Source of the DNA: Prorocentrum cordatum
Lineage: Eukaryota > Sar > Dinophyceae > Prorocentrales > Prorocentraceae
DNA length: 64,000 nt
Reading direction: 5' to 3'
Assembly (NCBI GenBank): GCA_963575745.1
Contig: CAUYUJ010007446.1
Location: 860,660-924,659, forward strand
The notes beneath the pieces are model-generated. The model searched no databases and had not been told where the DNA came from. It worked only from the letters and a program-made list of their open reading frames with translations. Position numbers and translations under genes: made by a program. Positions 9,727-19,667 of this stretch are shown in pieces. Each line of letters starts with the position of its first letter. Within the stretch, counting starts at the first letter, position 1.

Positions 9727-10902
9727 GTGCTGTCAGCAAGCGCGGGGGAACCTGCATTCTTGTCCCAGGCACCGGCTGCGCGTGCCAGGGGCCGCGGCAA
9801 GCCCGGCTGCGCGGCTGCCGCGAACAGGAGTGGACCCGGCTGTGTGGCCGCTGCAGATAAAGAAGGGTTGTCGCATCATTATCACTCTCGTGCATTTGTC
9901 ATTGAGGATATACGGACAGCTTGCGCTGAACTCCGAGCCCGCGGATACATGTGCGATCGTATTACACATGCAGAGGTAATGACCTCCGCTGGCACACAGC
10001 ATTTGGGTGCATTACCCTCGGGCGATTACCAACTGTTGTGGGTGGCAACACCTGCTGACTGGCATGTGAGGAAGCCTGGCAAGAGGGCAGGGCCACACTA
10101 CCAGCGCATCCAAAATCTGATGTCCAAGGCTCGGGCTCTACGCATGACTATTGCACGTGCGGGGCCACCAGGATACTTCTGGAAGCGAGGTCCCATGCGA
10201 GATGCTATTGAAGATCTTGGTTTACAAGTCATGCGTGTGCGTTTCTGCCACTTCGGCCTCAGGCACGGCCGCACTAACACGTTGCCCAGCGGATCATACC
10301 TGCAAGTGGCGACTACGTGTCCGCGCACCCCCACCAATATATGGCGATGCGCATGCAATATAGCAAGGAAGCCTGCAGAACCGACTGAGCATTTTATAGA
10401 CTGGTATGGGCAAGGTGCTCAGAAGGCCGAATGGAGTAACAAGACGCTAGCGATCATGACCGCAGGGTTACTTGATCAAATGGACTCACATAAGACACGA
10501 GGGAATCACTCAAGTGCTGCACATCTTAATATCCATACTCGTGTTGATAAAGGAGCTCGAACATACGTTCAGTCTCCTAAGCATGGCCCCGAGTGGGACC
10601 ATGTTGTGAGACGGGTGACGATGGACCTGGACGACAACGCGATCATCCAGGACATCAAGTTCCAGGGCCAGCCGACTGGGCACAACTACAACGCACCATT
10701 ACCCGATGTTGTTACCAACATCAGTATTCGACGGTACTGGGGGCAGCCGGAACCGACTCTCTTGGGGGATGGCAGTTCACGCCCACGCTCAAGGCGAGTG
10801 GCGATCATCGATGACGATCGTCCCCCTCGCCCTTCGATTGAGCGCGGCCGCGTGCTCCCCTCTATTCCCGAATTTCCGACACTTAGCTCACTTGAGACAT
10901 AA
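9727..10902 (+). pseudogene. Copia accessory domain 1 (possible methyltransferase-related)
   Basis: An unbroken 391-codon frame. After an Ala/Gly-rich start it has ADWHVRKPGKRAGPHYQRI, then MTIARAGPPGYFWKRGPM, then VRFCHFGLRHGRTN and SYLQVATTCPRTP, ending with a Cys pair (WRCAC) and a long tail (EWDHVVRRVTMDLDDN). The C-x-FG-x(4)-K/R-x-T order recalls the segment after the catalytic loop in some C5-methyltransferase-like proteins, but the catalytic PPC is replaced by GPPGYFWK, so the assignment is weak. It lies directly upstream of a domain with a SAM-type glycine loop. Start uncertain: it is a polyprotein segment, not a separate gene. Confidence 0.45.
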
Positions 10903-10915
10903 CAACAGACAGCGC

Positions 10916-12000
10916 TACCAACAGATGCCAGAATTAAACAACAAGAACAACAGAAAGCAGACAGTTGGCATCAAACCACGCAAGATACCCAAACTAGTCG
11001 AAGAAGGCAACGACGACTGTGAAAACGACCTGAAAGGACTCGGGTGCAGCACGTACTACACCGACGCACTTCTGGACTCCGTCACGGGTGGCGACGATGG
11101 AGAGGAGACATGCATCACACTACCTGCGGGGCAACCTGCTGAATCCTACGCAGATGTATTCGCCATAGTCCCCACCCTGTGCTACGGACGACACAACAAG
11201 GTAGATATGTTAGAACTGCGCGGGGGAATTGGAGGCATCTCCCAAGTAGCATTCAGCCGAGGTCTGTCTTCAGGGGGGAACCTCGACAAACGGACTTTCG
11301 TTGATCTTCGCAACAGGGGGGCCCAAGATGCAGTGATGCATTATCTAGACGTTTGTTTTGTCATGGTTGTCATGCTACTGCCCAACTGCAGAACAACTGG
11401 CTTACCTTCCTATTCCAATGCAAAGGTTAACTATGACACCTGGCATGAACAGCAAAAAGAAGATGTGCCACATATCAAGTTATGTGGGAAGGTGGCTGTA
11501 CGTCAAATGGTCTTCGACGATGTTACCTAAGGGAACAACCAGTAGGGACTTAGGTGGATCAGATACCACCATGGACTGCGTTGGCCAAAAGCAATGGCAC
11601 TTGCGAGGTGCACATGGGTCAATGCACTACTGGCTTACGTGATTCCCATGGGGCACTGATACGAAAGCCGACCGAGATCATGGCCAACCAACGTCTACTA
11701 CTCACCCCTTTTGAACGAAAACGATGTAGTGGCCATCATCAACACGCGTCGGCATGCAATAGGGAACTGTCCATGGCTGCACAATATACTTCAAAGATGC
11801 AGTCACTCTTCGTCGAGGCTGTTCATATCGCACACGATCTCTTCCAGGCAACTCGCGATCCTTTCCATGGCTACCCGTGTTCGTCCACCGCGTTGGTCAC
11901 TAACGCAAGGGGATGCGATTTGGATGACCCGAGCTTCCCCCGACAACCTGATGGCTCGTTTGCGAAACCACCATCGGGAGGGCTCGGTTATCCTGCTTGC
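10916..12000 (+). pseudogene. methyltransferase-like domain in the Copia polyprotein
   Basis: MLELRGGIGGISQVAF (11207-11254) resembles motif I of DNA C5-methyltransferases (DLFSGIGG), the SAM-binding loop. It is followed by FVDLRNRGAQDAVMHYL and by LLPNCRTTGLPSYSNAKVNY (PNCRT at 11381-11395), at the place of the catalytic PPCQ motif but without PPC. The domain continues after 11530 in a second frame (IPPWTALAKSNGTC, CTTGLRDSHGALIRKPTE, RCSGHHQHA). The break near 11500-11545 combines a frameshift and a TAG standing where Trp is likely. Retrotransposons that captured cytosine methyltransferases have been described from dinoflagellates and charophytes; whether this domain methylates DNA is uncertain because the catalytic Cys context is altered. 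Confidence 0.55.
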
Positions 12001-12044
12001 GCTGACAACGTTAACGTGCACTCTCCCTCTCATGATAGAGACCC

Positions 12045-14059
12045 AAGACACTGCAGGTGGTACGATAAGGCCGACTACCATTGGGAATGTCCGAGCTGCA
12101 AGAAGAACTACGGGAATAACAAGCCTGGACACGTACTAACACCTGGCAAATGCAAGTTTGCCAAGCCTTGGAAGTTGCCCGACAATCATGAACAGATACC
12201 GCCAGTTCGCGCCGAGCCGGCAGCAGGACCTGCACTTCCAGATCCCGCTGAGGCAGCAGCACCACCACCCGAGGCGCCAGCAGCATCACCACTTACGCGC
12301 CTGAGAGCACCGAGACCCGGCTCGAGAGCCGGACCCATCGCGGGCGCAAGCAGTCACGACATTACTGTTGGAAGACATGCTGCTGGGCCTGCTGCAGGGC
12401 AACCTGCCTCGAGCGGAGCTGGGAGTTCGGATGGCCATCTCCGACTACCACAGGTTAGAGTCAGACGTGGTCGACAACAAGGTGGAGAAGCACCTCTACC
12501 ACCACCAGCGGGGAACCCTGCTGCACGACCACGACTACCAGACATGGTCACGGTTCGATGTACAAACCAGTCTACAAAACCTGCGAAGCCTTGACCCCAG
12601 TGCGGTCACACGCGAGTTGCGAAAGCTACACTTACGCTGGTTCCATGCGAATGAGCCTAAGATGAGACTCATCTTAAGCAAAATAGGTCTGGACAGTGCC
12701 AAACGCAACCTCACCAAAGGTGTCTGTGACGCATGCCGAGAATGCAGAGCTTGGGACAAGCCTGGACACACTGTTACGCCCTCTATTGCATTACCTGGCA
12801 AATTCAATGAGGAAGTGGAATGTGATCTGATGTTCTACAACAAAGAACACAAGCTATTACACATTATCGTTCGCTGTATACGATATGCTGCTGGGATTGA
12901 AATACCAGACAAGACTATGACCAGTATCCTGGATGCAGATCATCAGTGCTGGATGCAGTTTGGACCGGCAAAGGTACTTTACTCTGATGGAGAGGGTGCC
13001 CTTAACAACGACACTGCGAAAGCAGTCCTCAAGGCAAAAGGCACTGAACTTATAATACGTGCGCGTGGACAGCACGCTACAACGACCGACGCCAGAAATG
13101 GCATCCCACGCCATTTACGTCACGTCATGGAGGCTGAACTCAATAGGTTAGACATACCTCTTGTGTTCACCCGAAAACTGCATGAGGCCTCGTTCGCCGC
13201 CAACGGGTTCACCTTCTACAGCGAGGTGTCTCCATACAACGCTCTATTTGATCGGCAACCAGGAATGCTCCCTGATCTCCCTGTTCTGGACCACGAGCAG
13301 CCGACGGAAACATCGGATCATTCTCGTGAACAGACGATGCGCAGGGTATGTATTGAAGCTATCACACAGGCCACAGCAGTAGCTAAGACCAATCGTGCCT
13401 TACGCACTAAGACGACAATTACCGGTCAGCACTATTATGACCAAGGAGACTTGGTCGACGACCATCGCCCTACGACCACGAAGGATGACTGGGGAGGCTG
13501 GAATGGCCCGTTCCCAGCCGCAAAGAATGATCCCGAAAGGGTTCAGGTCATCATCCGAGTGGGCAATCGAGATGTTCAAGTACAATACGGCGATGCAAGG
13601 CATTCGTTATACATTGAAGCACTCATAGCCCAAGAAATTGGCTCCGACAACAATGCACTACGCACAGTGTTGACAGTCGTAGCCAGATTATCAGCGGGGA
13701 GACCTGCTCTGACCTTTGGCCATGTGCCGACCAAGAAAGGGGCGCTTCAGATAACGGCCGCAAGCCGTCTATCTCCTAAGGTACAGATGGCCTTACAATA
13801 TCTTATCAGAAACTTCTTTGGCATTGCGAATGTAGTTCCACTTGGATTCGCCAAGAGTATCCATAGGCTACCTCCGGTTACCTATGCTGATAGCTGCACG
13901 TTGGTTCATTACGACAATGACATGAATCCAGGAATTCATTACTACGAAGCAGAAGGTACTGCTCTGAATATACATGATATAACCGGACCAGCACATTCAC
14001 GAATCATCAAATGTCTGAAGTCCACTAAACCTCAAGCAGGTGTTGATCAGGACGTGTGA
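12045..14059 (+). pseudogene. Copia integrase with upstream zinc-ribbon-like segment
   Basis: The part at 12045-12175 (HWECPSCKKNYG, then GKCKFAKPW) has a C-x2-C pair and lies in the frame of 11554-12594. The integrase lies in another frame, about 12530-14059, so a frameshift falls near 12530. The integrase HHCC finger uses H 12629, H 12644, C 12725 and C 12734 (H-x4-H-x26-C-x2-C). The catalytic core has Asp in VECDLMFY (12824) and Asp in LYSDGEG (12986). The third acidic position, usually Glu, appears to be Asp at 13088 (TTDARNG). The C-terminal part includes ITGQHYYDQGDLVD (about 13412) and the adjoining SH3-like region. Integrase inserts the cDNA. The frame is intact for 563 codons, the best preserved stretch of the element. 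Confidence 0.88.
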
Positions 14060-14268
14060 GATTTTGAGGAATTGGCTGGTACGCCGACCGGATGGAACGG
14101 CAAGTGAAGCCTCAGAGGCCACCCCAGCACATGGTGACGGACGGCCCTCTACGATTTACACAGAATCAGAAGCTGATCTTGAGTCGCATATTATGGAGAC
14201 ACGGTACGCAGAACAACACAAGGAAAGGGAACTTTTGGAGGCAACTCCACCAGAGGACCTCTTGACCA

Positions 14269-15600
14269 TTGACCATACCTACACAGGTGGTTCCATGTCA
14301 GAGCGCGCTGATCACTGCAGCTGATGAACAGCGGTCACACCTGCCAAAGTGGGGACGCACTCACGACTCCGATACCGAGGAGGCGTACTACGCCCCCATG
14401 TGCACCATGGTCGAAGACGACAGCTACGGACTCGACTCAGACGAAAATGGTCGATACGTTGAACTATGTTTCACGACAGCAGTGTCGAAGGTAGTCTTGT
14501 CCGAGCAGCAACGCATCATATTAGATGCCGACCGGGCGACCACTATGCGAGTATACGTTACCGCCGCTGCAAAGCGAGCTGTGGTCGTCAAGGAAGACGA
14601 CCTCCTCGCTAAAGCTGACATCCAGGTGGATCCCGGTAAGGTATCGAAGGCCCTCTTCACTGAGCTCAAGCCACGGTTCGACAACAAATGCTTGAAGATG
14701 CAGGAGATAGCCGTCGAGATACGTGTGCAAATGGAATTCGTGAAGAACGAACATGGCGAGATGGAACGTACCATCCGACTGCGCTTGGTCTTCCGAGGCT
14801 TCGTGGACCGCGACGCTTTCGACGTGGAAACATGTTCGCGAACGGCCAGACGGTCAAGCCAGGGGTTACCCGGTGGCACGGCAGCGCGCAAGAAGCAGTG
14901 GATCATTGCTTCCTTCGACAGCAACATGGCCTTCCTGAAGGGATTGACCTATCAGGAACTTGCTGAGGCTACTGGTGAAAAGGAACGCGTGGTGTGTTTT
15001 ACTTTGCTGCCTTGATCGGCCGCCGTGCTCCGTGCTCTTCCAGGGTTCGAGCACTACGACGAGTCAAAGCACCGCCTGCAGTGCTTAAAGCCGGGCGCAG
15101 GCACTACAGACGCTCCACGGGCTTTCTCATTTAAGCTCAGAAGAACCACCAGAGGATTCGGCTTCCGACCCACGTCCTACGACGAGGAGTTCGAGACGAG
15201 CAATAACTTGCTCACGGCCAAGCATGTTGATGACATTAGTATGGTCGGCACTGAGGACACCGTTGACAAATATGTCAAATGCGTTGAAGATACTTTCGGT
15301 AAGTGTAAACTCAACAAGCACACATTTACCAATTGTATTGTGAGGTACACCAAGGACGAGGACGGCCATGCCACTTTGGACCAAGGTGCATATATCAAAC
15401 AGCTTCGTCCTATACAACACCCCGAACTAACCGGTGCCGACGCTGACGCTCAAGCAACTGAGATGGTGGCAGACATGTTCGTCAGTCTCAGGGGTGCGCT
15501 GGCATGCGCGCTAATCACCCAGGCGCGGTTAATGGTGCATGTTGTATCTCTACAACGTGCACAAGAACCGACCAACATTCAAGTGCGACGGCTGAACGCG
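14269..15600 (+). pseudogene. Copia reverse transcriptase
   Basis: Two frames in the same phase, 14269-15015 and 15025-15630, are separated by an in-frame TGA at 15013-15015. The fingers/palm include ASFDSNMAFLKGLTYQEL (catalytic Asp at 14917; Copia usually has DVKNAFLxG), then LQCLKPGAGTTDAPRAF (usual LKKSLYGLKQAPR position). The catalytic loop TAKHVDDISMVG has HVDD at 15223-15234 in place of YVDD. Copia RT copies element RNA into cDNA. The phase changes again before RNase H at about 15500-15600. A hairpin copy is absent from the RT core. Confidence 0.9.
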
Positions 15601-16262
15601 ATCACCAGAAGATCGTCTACCAGGCGATGAACCCCACGGGCGAGGTCGACTTACATAGCGACTCAGGATATCGACGCCTGAGTGGAGACGCCGACGACGA
15701 CGTCAAAGGCTATGGTATTCGCGGGGCAAACCTGCTACGACGTGGACACACTTTATCTGGTAAGCCTGTCGTTCACTTGATTGATGCGCACTGCAAGTCT
15801 CACCGCTTGCAGGTCCGCTCGAGTTATTCAGCAGAGACACTAGCAGCAGCCCATAACTTGGAGGACTGTTATCCCACGATTGTGACTCTGCACGAGCTCC
15901 ACGCGGGGCCACTCACGCCCACTCAGTTGAAACATATACTTGAGTTGGGTGGCCTGAACATCAAGGTCACCCTGACAATCGGTGCTGAGTCTGTTTTAAA
16001 GTCCTTGTCAAGCAAAGACTTGAAGAAGCCGACTGAGTGTACCCTTTTAGGGCACGTCAGTTGGATACGACAGATGATGGAGCGTGGTATCGTGCACAGC
16101 ATTCAGTGGTGTGATACCCGCGATCTGACTGCGGATGGCCACACCAAGGGGAGCATCGACAGAGAAATGCTCCTACAAGTCATGGGAGGTATACAGAACT
16201 TCGAACATGATACTCCATATCGGGCCTTCGGATACCAAGTTCTGACGCCGCCTGATGAGTAA
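15560..16262 (+). pseudogene. Copia RNase H domain
   Basis: The frame to the stop at 16260-16262 has DLHSDSGYRRL (first catalytic Asp at 15660), RSSYSAETLAAAH (Glu), and later WCDTRDLTADGHTKG (about 16110-16155), the conserved D-x-LTKG-type end of Copia RNase H. RNase H degrades the RNA template. A 15-nt hairpin variant (15721-15735) is read as RGANLL. The coding region ends about 140 bp before the 3' LTR, and the last hairpin (16274-16287) lies in that gap. Confidence 0.88.
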
Positions 16263-16387
16263 GTCATACACATGCGAGGCAACTTGCTAGCGGGTCCACC
16301 TTCCTTTGGGCCCGCTTCCTTTTTCTCTTCTTATGTAGGTTAGCTGCTACGCCTGCTGTATATGGGGCAGCGGGCTCACGCTTCGTC

Positions 16388-16400
16388 TCCCTCCCCCCCG
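16388..16400 (+). other. polypyrimidine run where a polypurine tract is expected
   Basis: The 3' LTR is preceded by CTCCCTCCCCCCCG. Copia plus-strand priming normally needs a purine-rich tract at this place. Either the true tract lies elsewhere or this copy was altered. Confidence 0.5.
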
Positions 16401-16660
16401 ACTCTAACGCGAGCTGAGGGACGCAAGGAGTGGGAGCGAGCGTGCGCCCGCGGCCGCGTCGGCTCAAGCGGCCAGCCGACCAAATTTGACTGTGCCTGAC
16501 TGCGAGGCACACAGTCGCTATCGAGACCAAAAAGGATCTTCCTATTGCTTGAGATGGCATTTCCTCTCATACTGGGACTATCGTTACTACGATACAACAG
16601 AGCGGGAGCTTAGCTTCGCCTGAGGCGAAGCTGTTGGCTGGGCCTTCCAGCCCCCTTCAA
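16401..16660 (+). repeat. 3' LTR (260 bp)
   Basis: Gapless match to 3841-4100 with 16 substitutions. The terminal stem-loop is longer here, GCTTCGCC with GGCGAAGC around TGA. The sequence after it, ACTCCTTATCC, leads directly into a TCC microsatellite. Confidence 0.93.
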
Positions 16661-16795
16661 ACTCCTTATCCGTCCTCCCTCCTCATGTCCTCCTCCTGCT
16701 CTCCTCCTCCTCCTCCTCCTCGTCATTCTCCTCCTCCCCCATTCCCCCTCCGCCTCCTCATCCTCCCCCTCCTCCTTCTCTTCTTCCTGTTCCGG
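16661..16795. repeat. TCC microsatellite
   Basis: Right flank of the Copia element, rich in TCC triplets. The left flank is GGA-rich on the same strand, so the two flanks are opposite in polarity and do not simply reconstitute one microsatellite. Confidence 0.9.
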
Positions 16796-16837
16796 CCGCT
16801 GCGCGCGGTCCAGAAATCGTGTGAATGGGTGTTGGCG

Positions 16838-17982
16838 CTACCCCCCAATCCCCAGTGCTGCGCGCCGGCCCCCTTGGAACAGCCGCTGCCTAGCACGTGG
16901 CCACAACGCCGAGTCACCAAGCAGCGGCCGCCCCCAGGGGGAGGAGCAGCGCCGGCCTGGGCTTATAGTCCGTCTTACACTGGAGCACGTAGCCGACCAG
17001 CAGCGAGAGGTTTTTACCACCATGCCGATGCGGGTGCGAAACACTCTGTATCCATTATCCCTGGCGATGCTGGCTTGCTGCAAGATATCGGCACTTTCGT
17101 CAAACATGCCCGTGACAGTCTTAAGTTGGTTGCCGGCGTCCTTTTCCATTGGCCCAGCGTAGATCTTTCTGGGTCAAAGCGTGTGGCCCTTTTGTCGGAT
17201 CGTTCTCACAGTGTCAGTCACCGCTGGGAGCGTTGTGGAAGTGTCTGGGGGCGTGTCACCTGCCTTGGGGGCCGTAGAGGCCAGGTCCTTCCTAGCCCCA
17301 GTTGTTACCCACAGGAAAGAAGGTGCACGCGAATCATGAAGACAGTTTGGTTTATCGCACAATCGTGTTTAATTGTTTCGATAGGTATGTACTGCTCATT
17401 TGTGTGAGGTGCACGTGTCATTCATCAGGACGCCAAGTGAGGGGCTTGGCGAATCAGTGCAGGACCCCTCCCAATCGTGCTGCAAGACATGTGTGGAACT
17501 ATCTTTGTAGAAGCAGCCACCCCCACGTCGCGTCGGGCGTATGGGGTCGAAGTCAGCATTGACACTTTCATGTGGTGTTTTAACAAGTATTGCCGTGTTT
17601 CGGACCCTGGTTTGCCATCGGCTGCGCAGGTGGGGTCTGGACAGGCAGCCCATCTGCCGCCCGCGTCTGCTGCTTGTGTGTCCGAGGGCACGATGGCCAA
17701 TTCCCGTGCTGTGCTCAACCGAGTGTCTTCCGCTCTCGAAAGAAGAGGAGGCGGCTCGCGCCACTCCTGGGGATGATCGTGCGGTGGAGCTGGGCTCGGG
17801 ATCGGACTGATGCTGTGTACAGGCTGGCAGCCATGTCTGGTGGCGTGCCGTGCACCACCCTCCGTTGCAGGTGTTTTTCTAGGTGTAGCCTTGGGTTCAG
17901 GAGGCGATGGCGTTGATGCCGCTTCGTGCTGTCCTCCGCCTTTCCTCGTCTTCGTTCTGCTCATCCTCCTTCCCCTCCGCAT
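16838..17982 (-). pseudogene. unidentified decayed gene
   Basis: Two minus-strand frames in the same phase, 17362-17174 and 17149-16838, are separated by an in-frame TGA (17174-17176). The second encodes MEKDAGNQLKTVTGMFDES and then ASIARDNGYRVF, which looks like ordinary protein. Upstream (17982-17425) a Pro/Ser/Thr-rich frame includes AACPDPTCAADGK and YLLKHHMKVSML; a phase change near 17550 joins it to DADFDPIRPTRRGGG-like sequence. No family was recognised. It could be a host gene remnant or part of a mobile element. Confidence 0.35.
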
Positions 17983-18100
17983 CCCTCCTCCTTCCTCCTG
18001 TTTCCTCCTCCTCCTCCTCCCTCCTCCTCCTCTTCCTCCTCCTCCTTTTCCTCCTCATCCTCTTCCTCCTTCTCAGTTCTTTTTCCTCATGAGCAGCTCA
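17940..18100. repeat. TCC microsatellite
   Basis: CTCCTCCTC runs with short interruptions; the overlapping Ser/Leu/Phe-rich frames are artefacts. Confidence 0.9.
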
Positions 18101-18103
18101 TCC

Positions 18104-18262
18104 CCGCCCGAGGCCAGTCGGAAGGGCTGGCCAGGCGTTTCGCTTGAGTCGTCCTTACCACAAATGAACTTGAAGCTTAACAACTGACAACAGCTTCACA
18201 GGTGAAGGGCGGGCCGCTTCCAAAATGTGGCTCTCGCCCCAGAGCCGCGCACATTCGTTTTC
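18104..18262. repeat. dispersed repeat, copy 2 (partner at 2820-2990)
   Basis: Same ordered words as the first copy, including AAAATGTGGCTCTCGCC and CCGCGCACATTCG. It abuts the larger duplicated block that begins at 18258. Confidence 0.75.
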
Positions 18263-18339
18263 AACATGATGGACCCACGAACCCGGAAAGGGATAAAGAC
18301 ATGTGCAGCATGGTCACGTTTTCACGATACCCAACTGGG

Positions 18340-18840
18340 CGACATCTCACGAAACATCCCACGAGACACCCCGCGAAACATCCCACGAGACACCTCACGA
18401 AACATTCCACGAGACACCTCACGAAACATTCCACGAGACACCCTTTGAAACATTCCACGAGACACCCCACGAACAGGCAACCACTCAACCAGACACGCCA
18501 CGAAACATTCCACGGGGGTGCGACTGGGTGTGGTCGTGCTGGGGTGTGGTCGTGCTGGGGTGTGGTCGTGCTGGGGAGTGGTCGTGCTGGGGTGTGGTCG
18601 TGCTGGGGTGTGGTCGTGCTGGGGGGTGGTCGTGCTGGGGGGGTGGTCGTGCTGGGGCGTGCTGGGGCGTGGTCGTGCCACCCCGCGAAACATCCCACGA
18701 GACACCTCACGAAACATTCCACGAGACACCTCACGAAACATTCCACGAGACACCCTTTGAAACATTCCACGAGACACCCCACGAACAGGCAACCACTCAA
18801 CCAGACACGCCACGAAACATTCCACGGGGGTGCGACTGGG
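18340..18840. repeat. 24 bp tandem repeat inside a 312 bp duplication
   Basis: Unit CACGAAACATTCCACGAGAC plus four bases. The whole block from about 18371 (CCGCGAAACATCCC) through the start of the 16 bp array is repeated from 18683, a shift of 312 bp. One frame would read HETP/HETF repeats; this is an artefact of the 24 bp period. Confidence 0.9.
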
Positions 18841-19255
18841 TGTGGTCGTGCTGGGGTGTGGTCGTGCTGGGGTGTGGTCGTGCTGGGGAGTGGTCGTGCT
18901 GGGGTGTGGTCGTGCTGGGGGGTGGTCGTGCTGGGGGGTGGTCGTGCTGGGGGGGTGGTCGTGCTGGGGGGTGGTCGTGCTGGGGCGTGGTCGTGCTGGG
19001 GCGTGGTCGTGCTGGGGCGTGGTCGTGCTGGGGTGTGGTCGTGCTGTGGTGAGGTCGTGCTGGGGTGTGGTCGTGCTGGGGTGTGGTCTTGCTGGGGTAG
19101 GGTCGTGCTGGGGTCGGGTCGTGCTGGGGTGTGGTCGTGCTGGGGTATGGTCGTGCTGGGGTGGGGTCGTGCTGGGGTGGGGTCGTGCTGGGGTCTGGTC
19201 GTGCTGGGGTGTGGTCGTGCTGGGGTATGGTCGTGCTAGGGTGGGGTCGTGCATT
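18531..19255. repeat. 16 bp minisatellite (CTGGGGTGTGGTCGTG)
   Basis: About 40 units with variants at bases 5-9, interrupted once by the 24 bp repeat block at 18680-18830. Because 16 is not a multiple of three, all frames stay open and give spurious Gly/Val/Trp/Cys-rich proteins. Confidence 0.95.
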
Positions 19256-19540
19256 TCGCTCGAGACATCCTGCCAAAATTCCAGGAAATCGTACAAAAAC
19301 AAACAAATTAGTCGAAACATCATCGAAATTCCTTCGCGCGGGGCGCTTTTCCGCGTCGCGGTCGGCTCTGCAAAACAAGCGTTTCGCTCGAGACATCCTC
19401 GGCAAACTCTGCGGAGCAAGCGTTTCGCTCGAGACATCCTCAACACACGAAAAAGTGGCCCGCACCCTGTGATTTATCGATCGGGATTTCAAAAACAAGC
19501 GTTTCGCTCGAGACATCCTCAAATTTTAATTCGCCGGCCT
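19256..19540. repeat. four copies of CGCTCGAGACATCC in the tail of repeat A
   Basis: Copies start at 19257, 19385, 19426 and 19505, the last three preceded by AAGCGTTT. The same 14-mer occurs in the second repeat A and in an unrelated satellite at 46194. Confidence 0.9.
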
Positions 19541-19667
19541 CCTTCGACCTCGATATTTATCAGGGAAAAAATTCGCCGGCCTCCTTCAAGTTGGCACCGG
19601 GGGACAGGTTTACCAACTAAAAGAGAACCCTGGGCTCGAGCCCTTTCCGGGAAAAACTGACGGACTG

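Larger units (their letters stand above)
5280..16287 (+). repeat. dispersed 14-nt GNRA-type hairpin family, about 22 copies
   Basis: Consensus GCRGG, four-base loop, CCTGC. First bases: 5280, 5304, 5328 (degenerate), 6609, 6758, 6932, 7524, 7551, 8042, 8099, 8156, 8918, 9284, 9551, 9742, 11126, 12394, 12508, 13694, 15721 and 16274, plus a shortened form near 12220. Loops are GCAA, GCGA, GAGA, GGAA, GGCA and GACA, with GGCC, GAAC and GCAAA as exceptions. Where read in the coding frame they give AGQPA, AGAPA, AGTPA, AGRPA or AGEPA. They are concentrated in linkers and rare in catalytic cores. Confidence 0.88.
3841..16660 (+). mobile_element. 12.8 kb Ty1/Copia-type LTR retrotransposon with extra enzyme domains, decayed
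   Basis: Two 260 bp direct repeats bound a plus-strand coding region. Its protein order, Gag then protease then integrase then reverse transcriptase then RNase H, is that of Ty1/Copia (integrase before RT). At 12.8 kb it is more than twice the usual Copia length. The extra sequence encodes a KptA/Tpt1-like domain (about 5.56-6.47 kb), a Pro/Gln/Ala-rich linker, a RING-H2-like finger (7.69-7.87 kb) and methyltransferase-like domains (9.7-12.0 kb). The polyprotein is broken at many points by shifts between frames and by in-frame stops (for example TAG at 7007-7009 and TGA at 15013-15015). The LTRs differ at 16 of 260 positions with no indels, so insertion is not recent. No convincing target-site duplication was found. 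The element is inferred to be non-autonomous now. Confidence 0.93.
18258..19660. repeat. large dispersed repeat A, copy 1
   Basis: Begins AACATGATGGACCCACGAAC and ends near CTGGGCTCGAGCCCTTTCCGG. Order: a unique 90 bp lead, a 24 bp tandem repeat (18340-18530), a 16 bp tandem repeat (18531-19250), then a conserved 400 bp tail with the word CGCTCGAGACATCC. The same order occurs at 22707-23990. No gene is supported. Confidence 0.9.

Noticed and set aside
18202-19446. Long frames of 250-375 codons on both strands over the 16 bp minisatellite
   Set aside because: A 16 bp period keeps all frames open; the products are tandem low-complexity peptides (WSCWG, HDHTPARPHPS) and the same frames appear in the second repeat copy.
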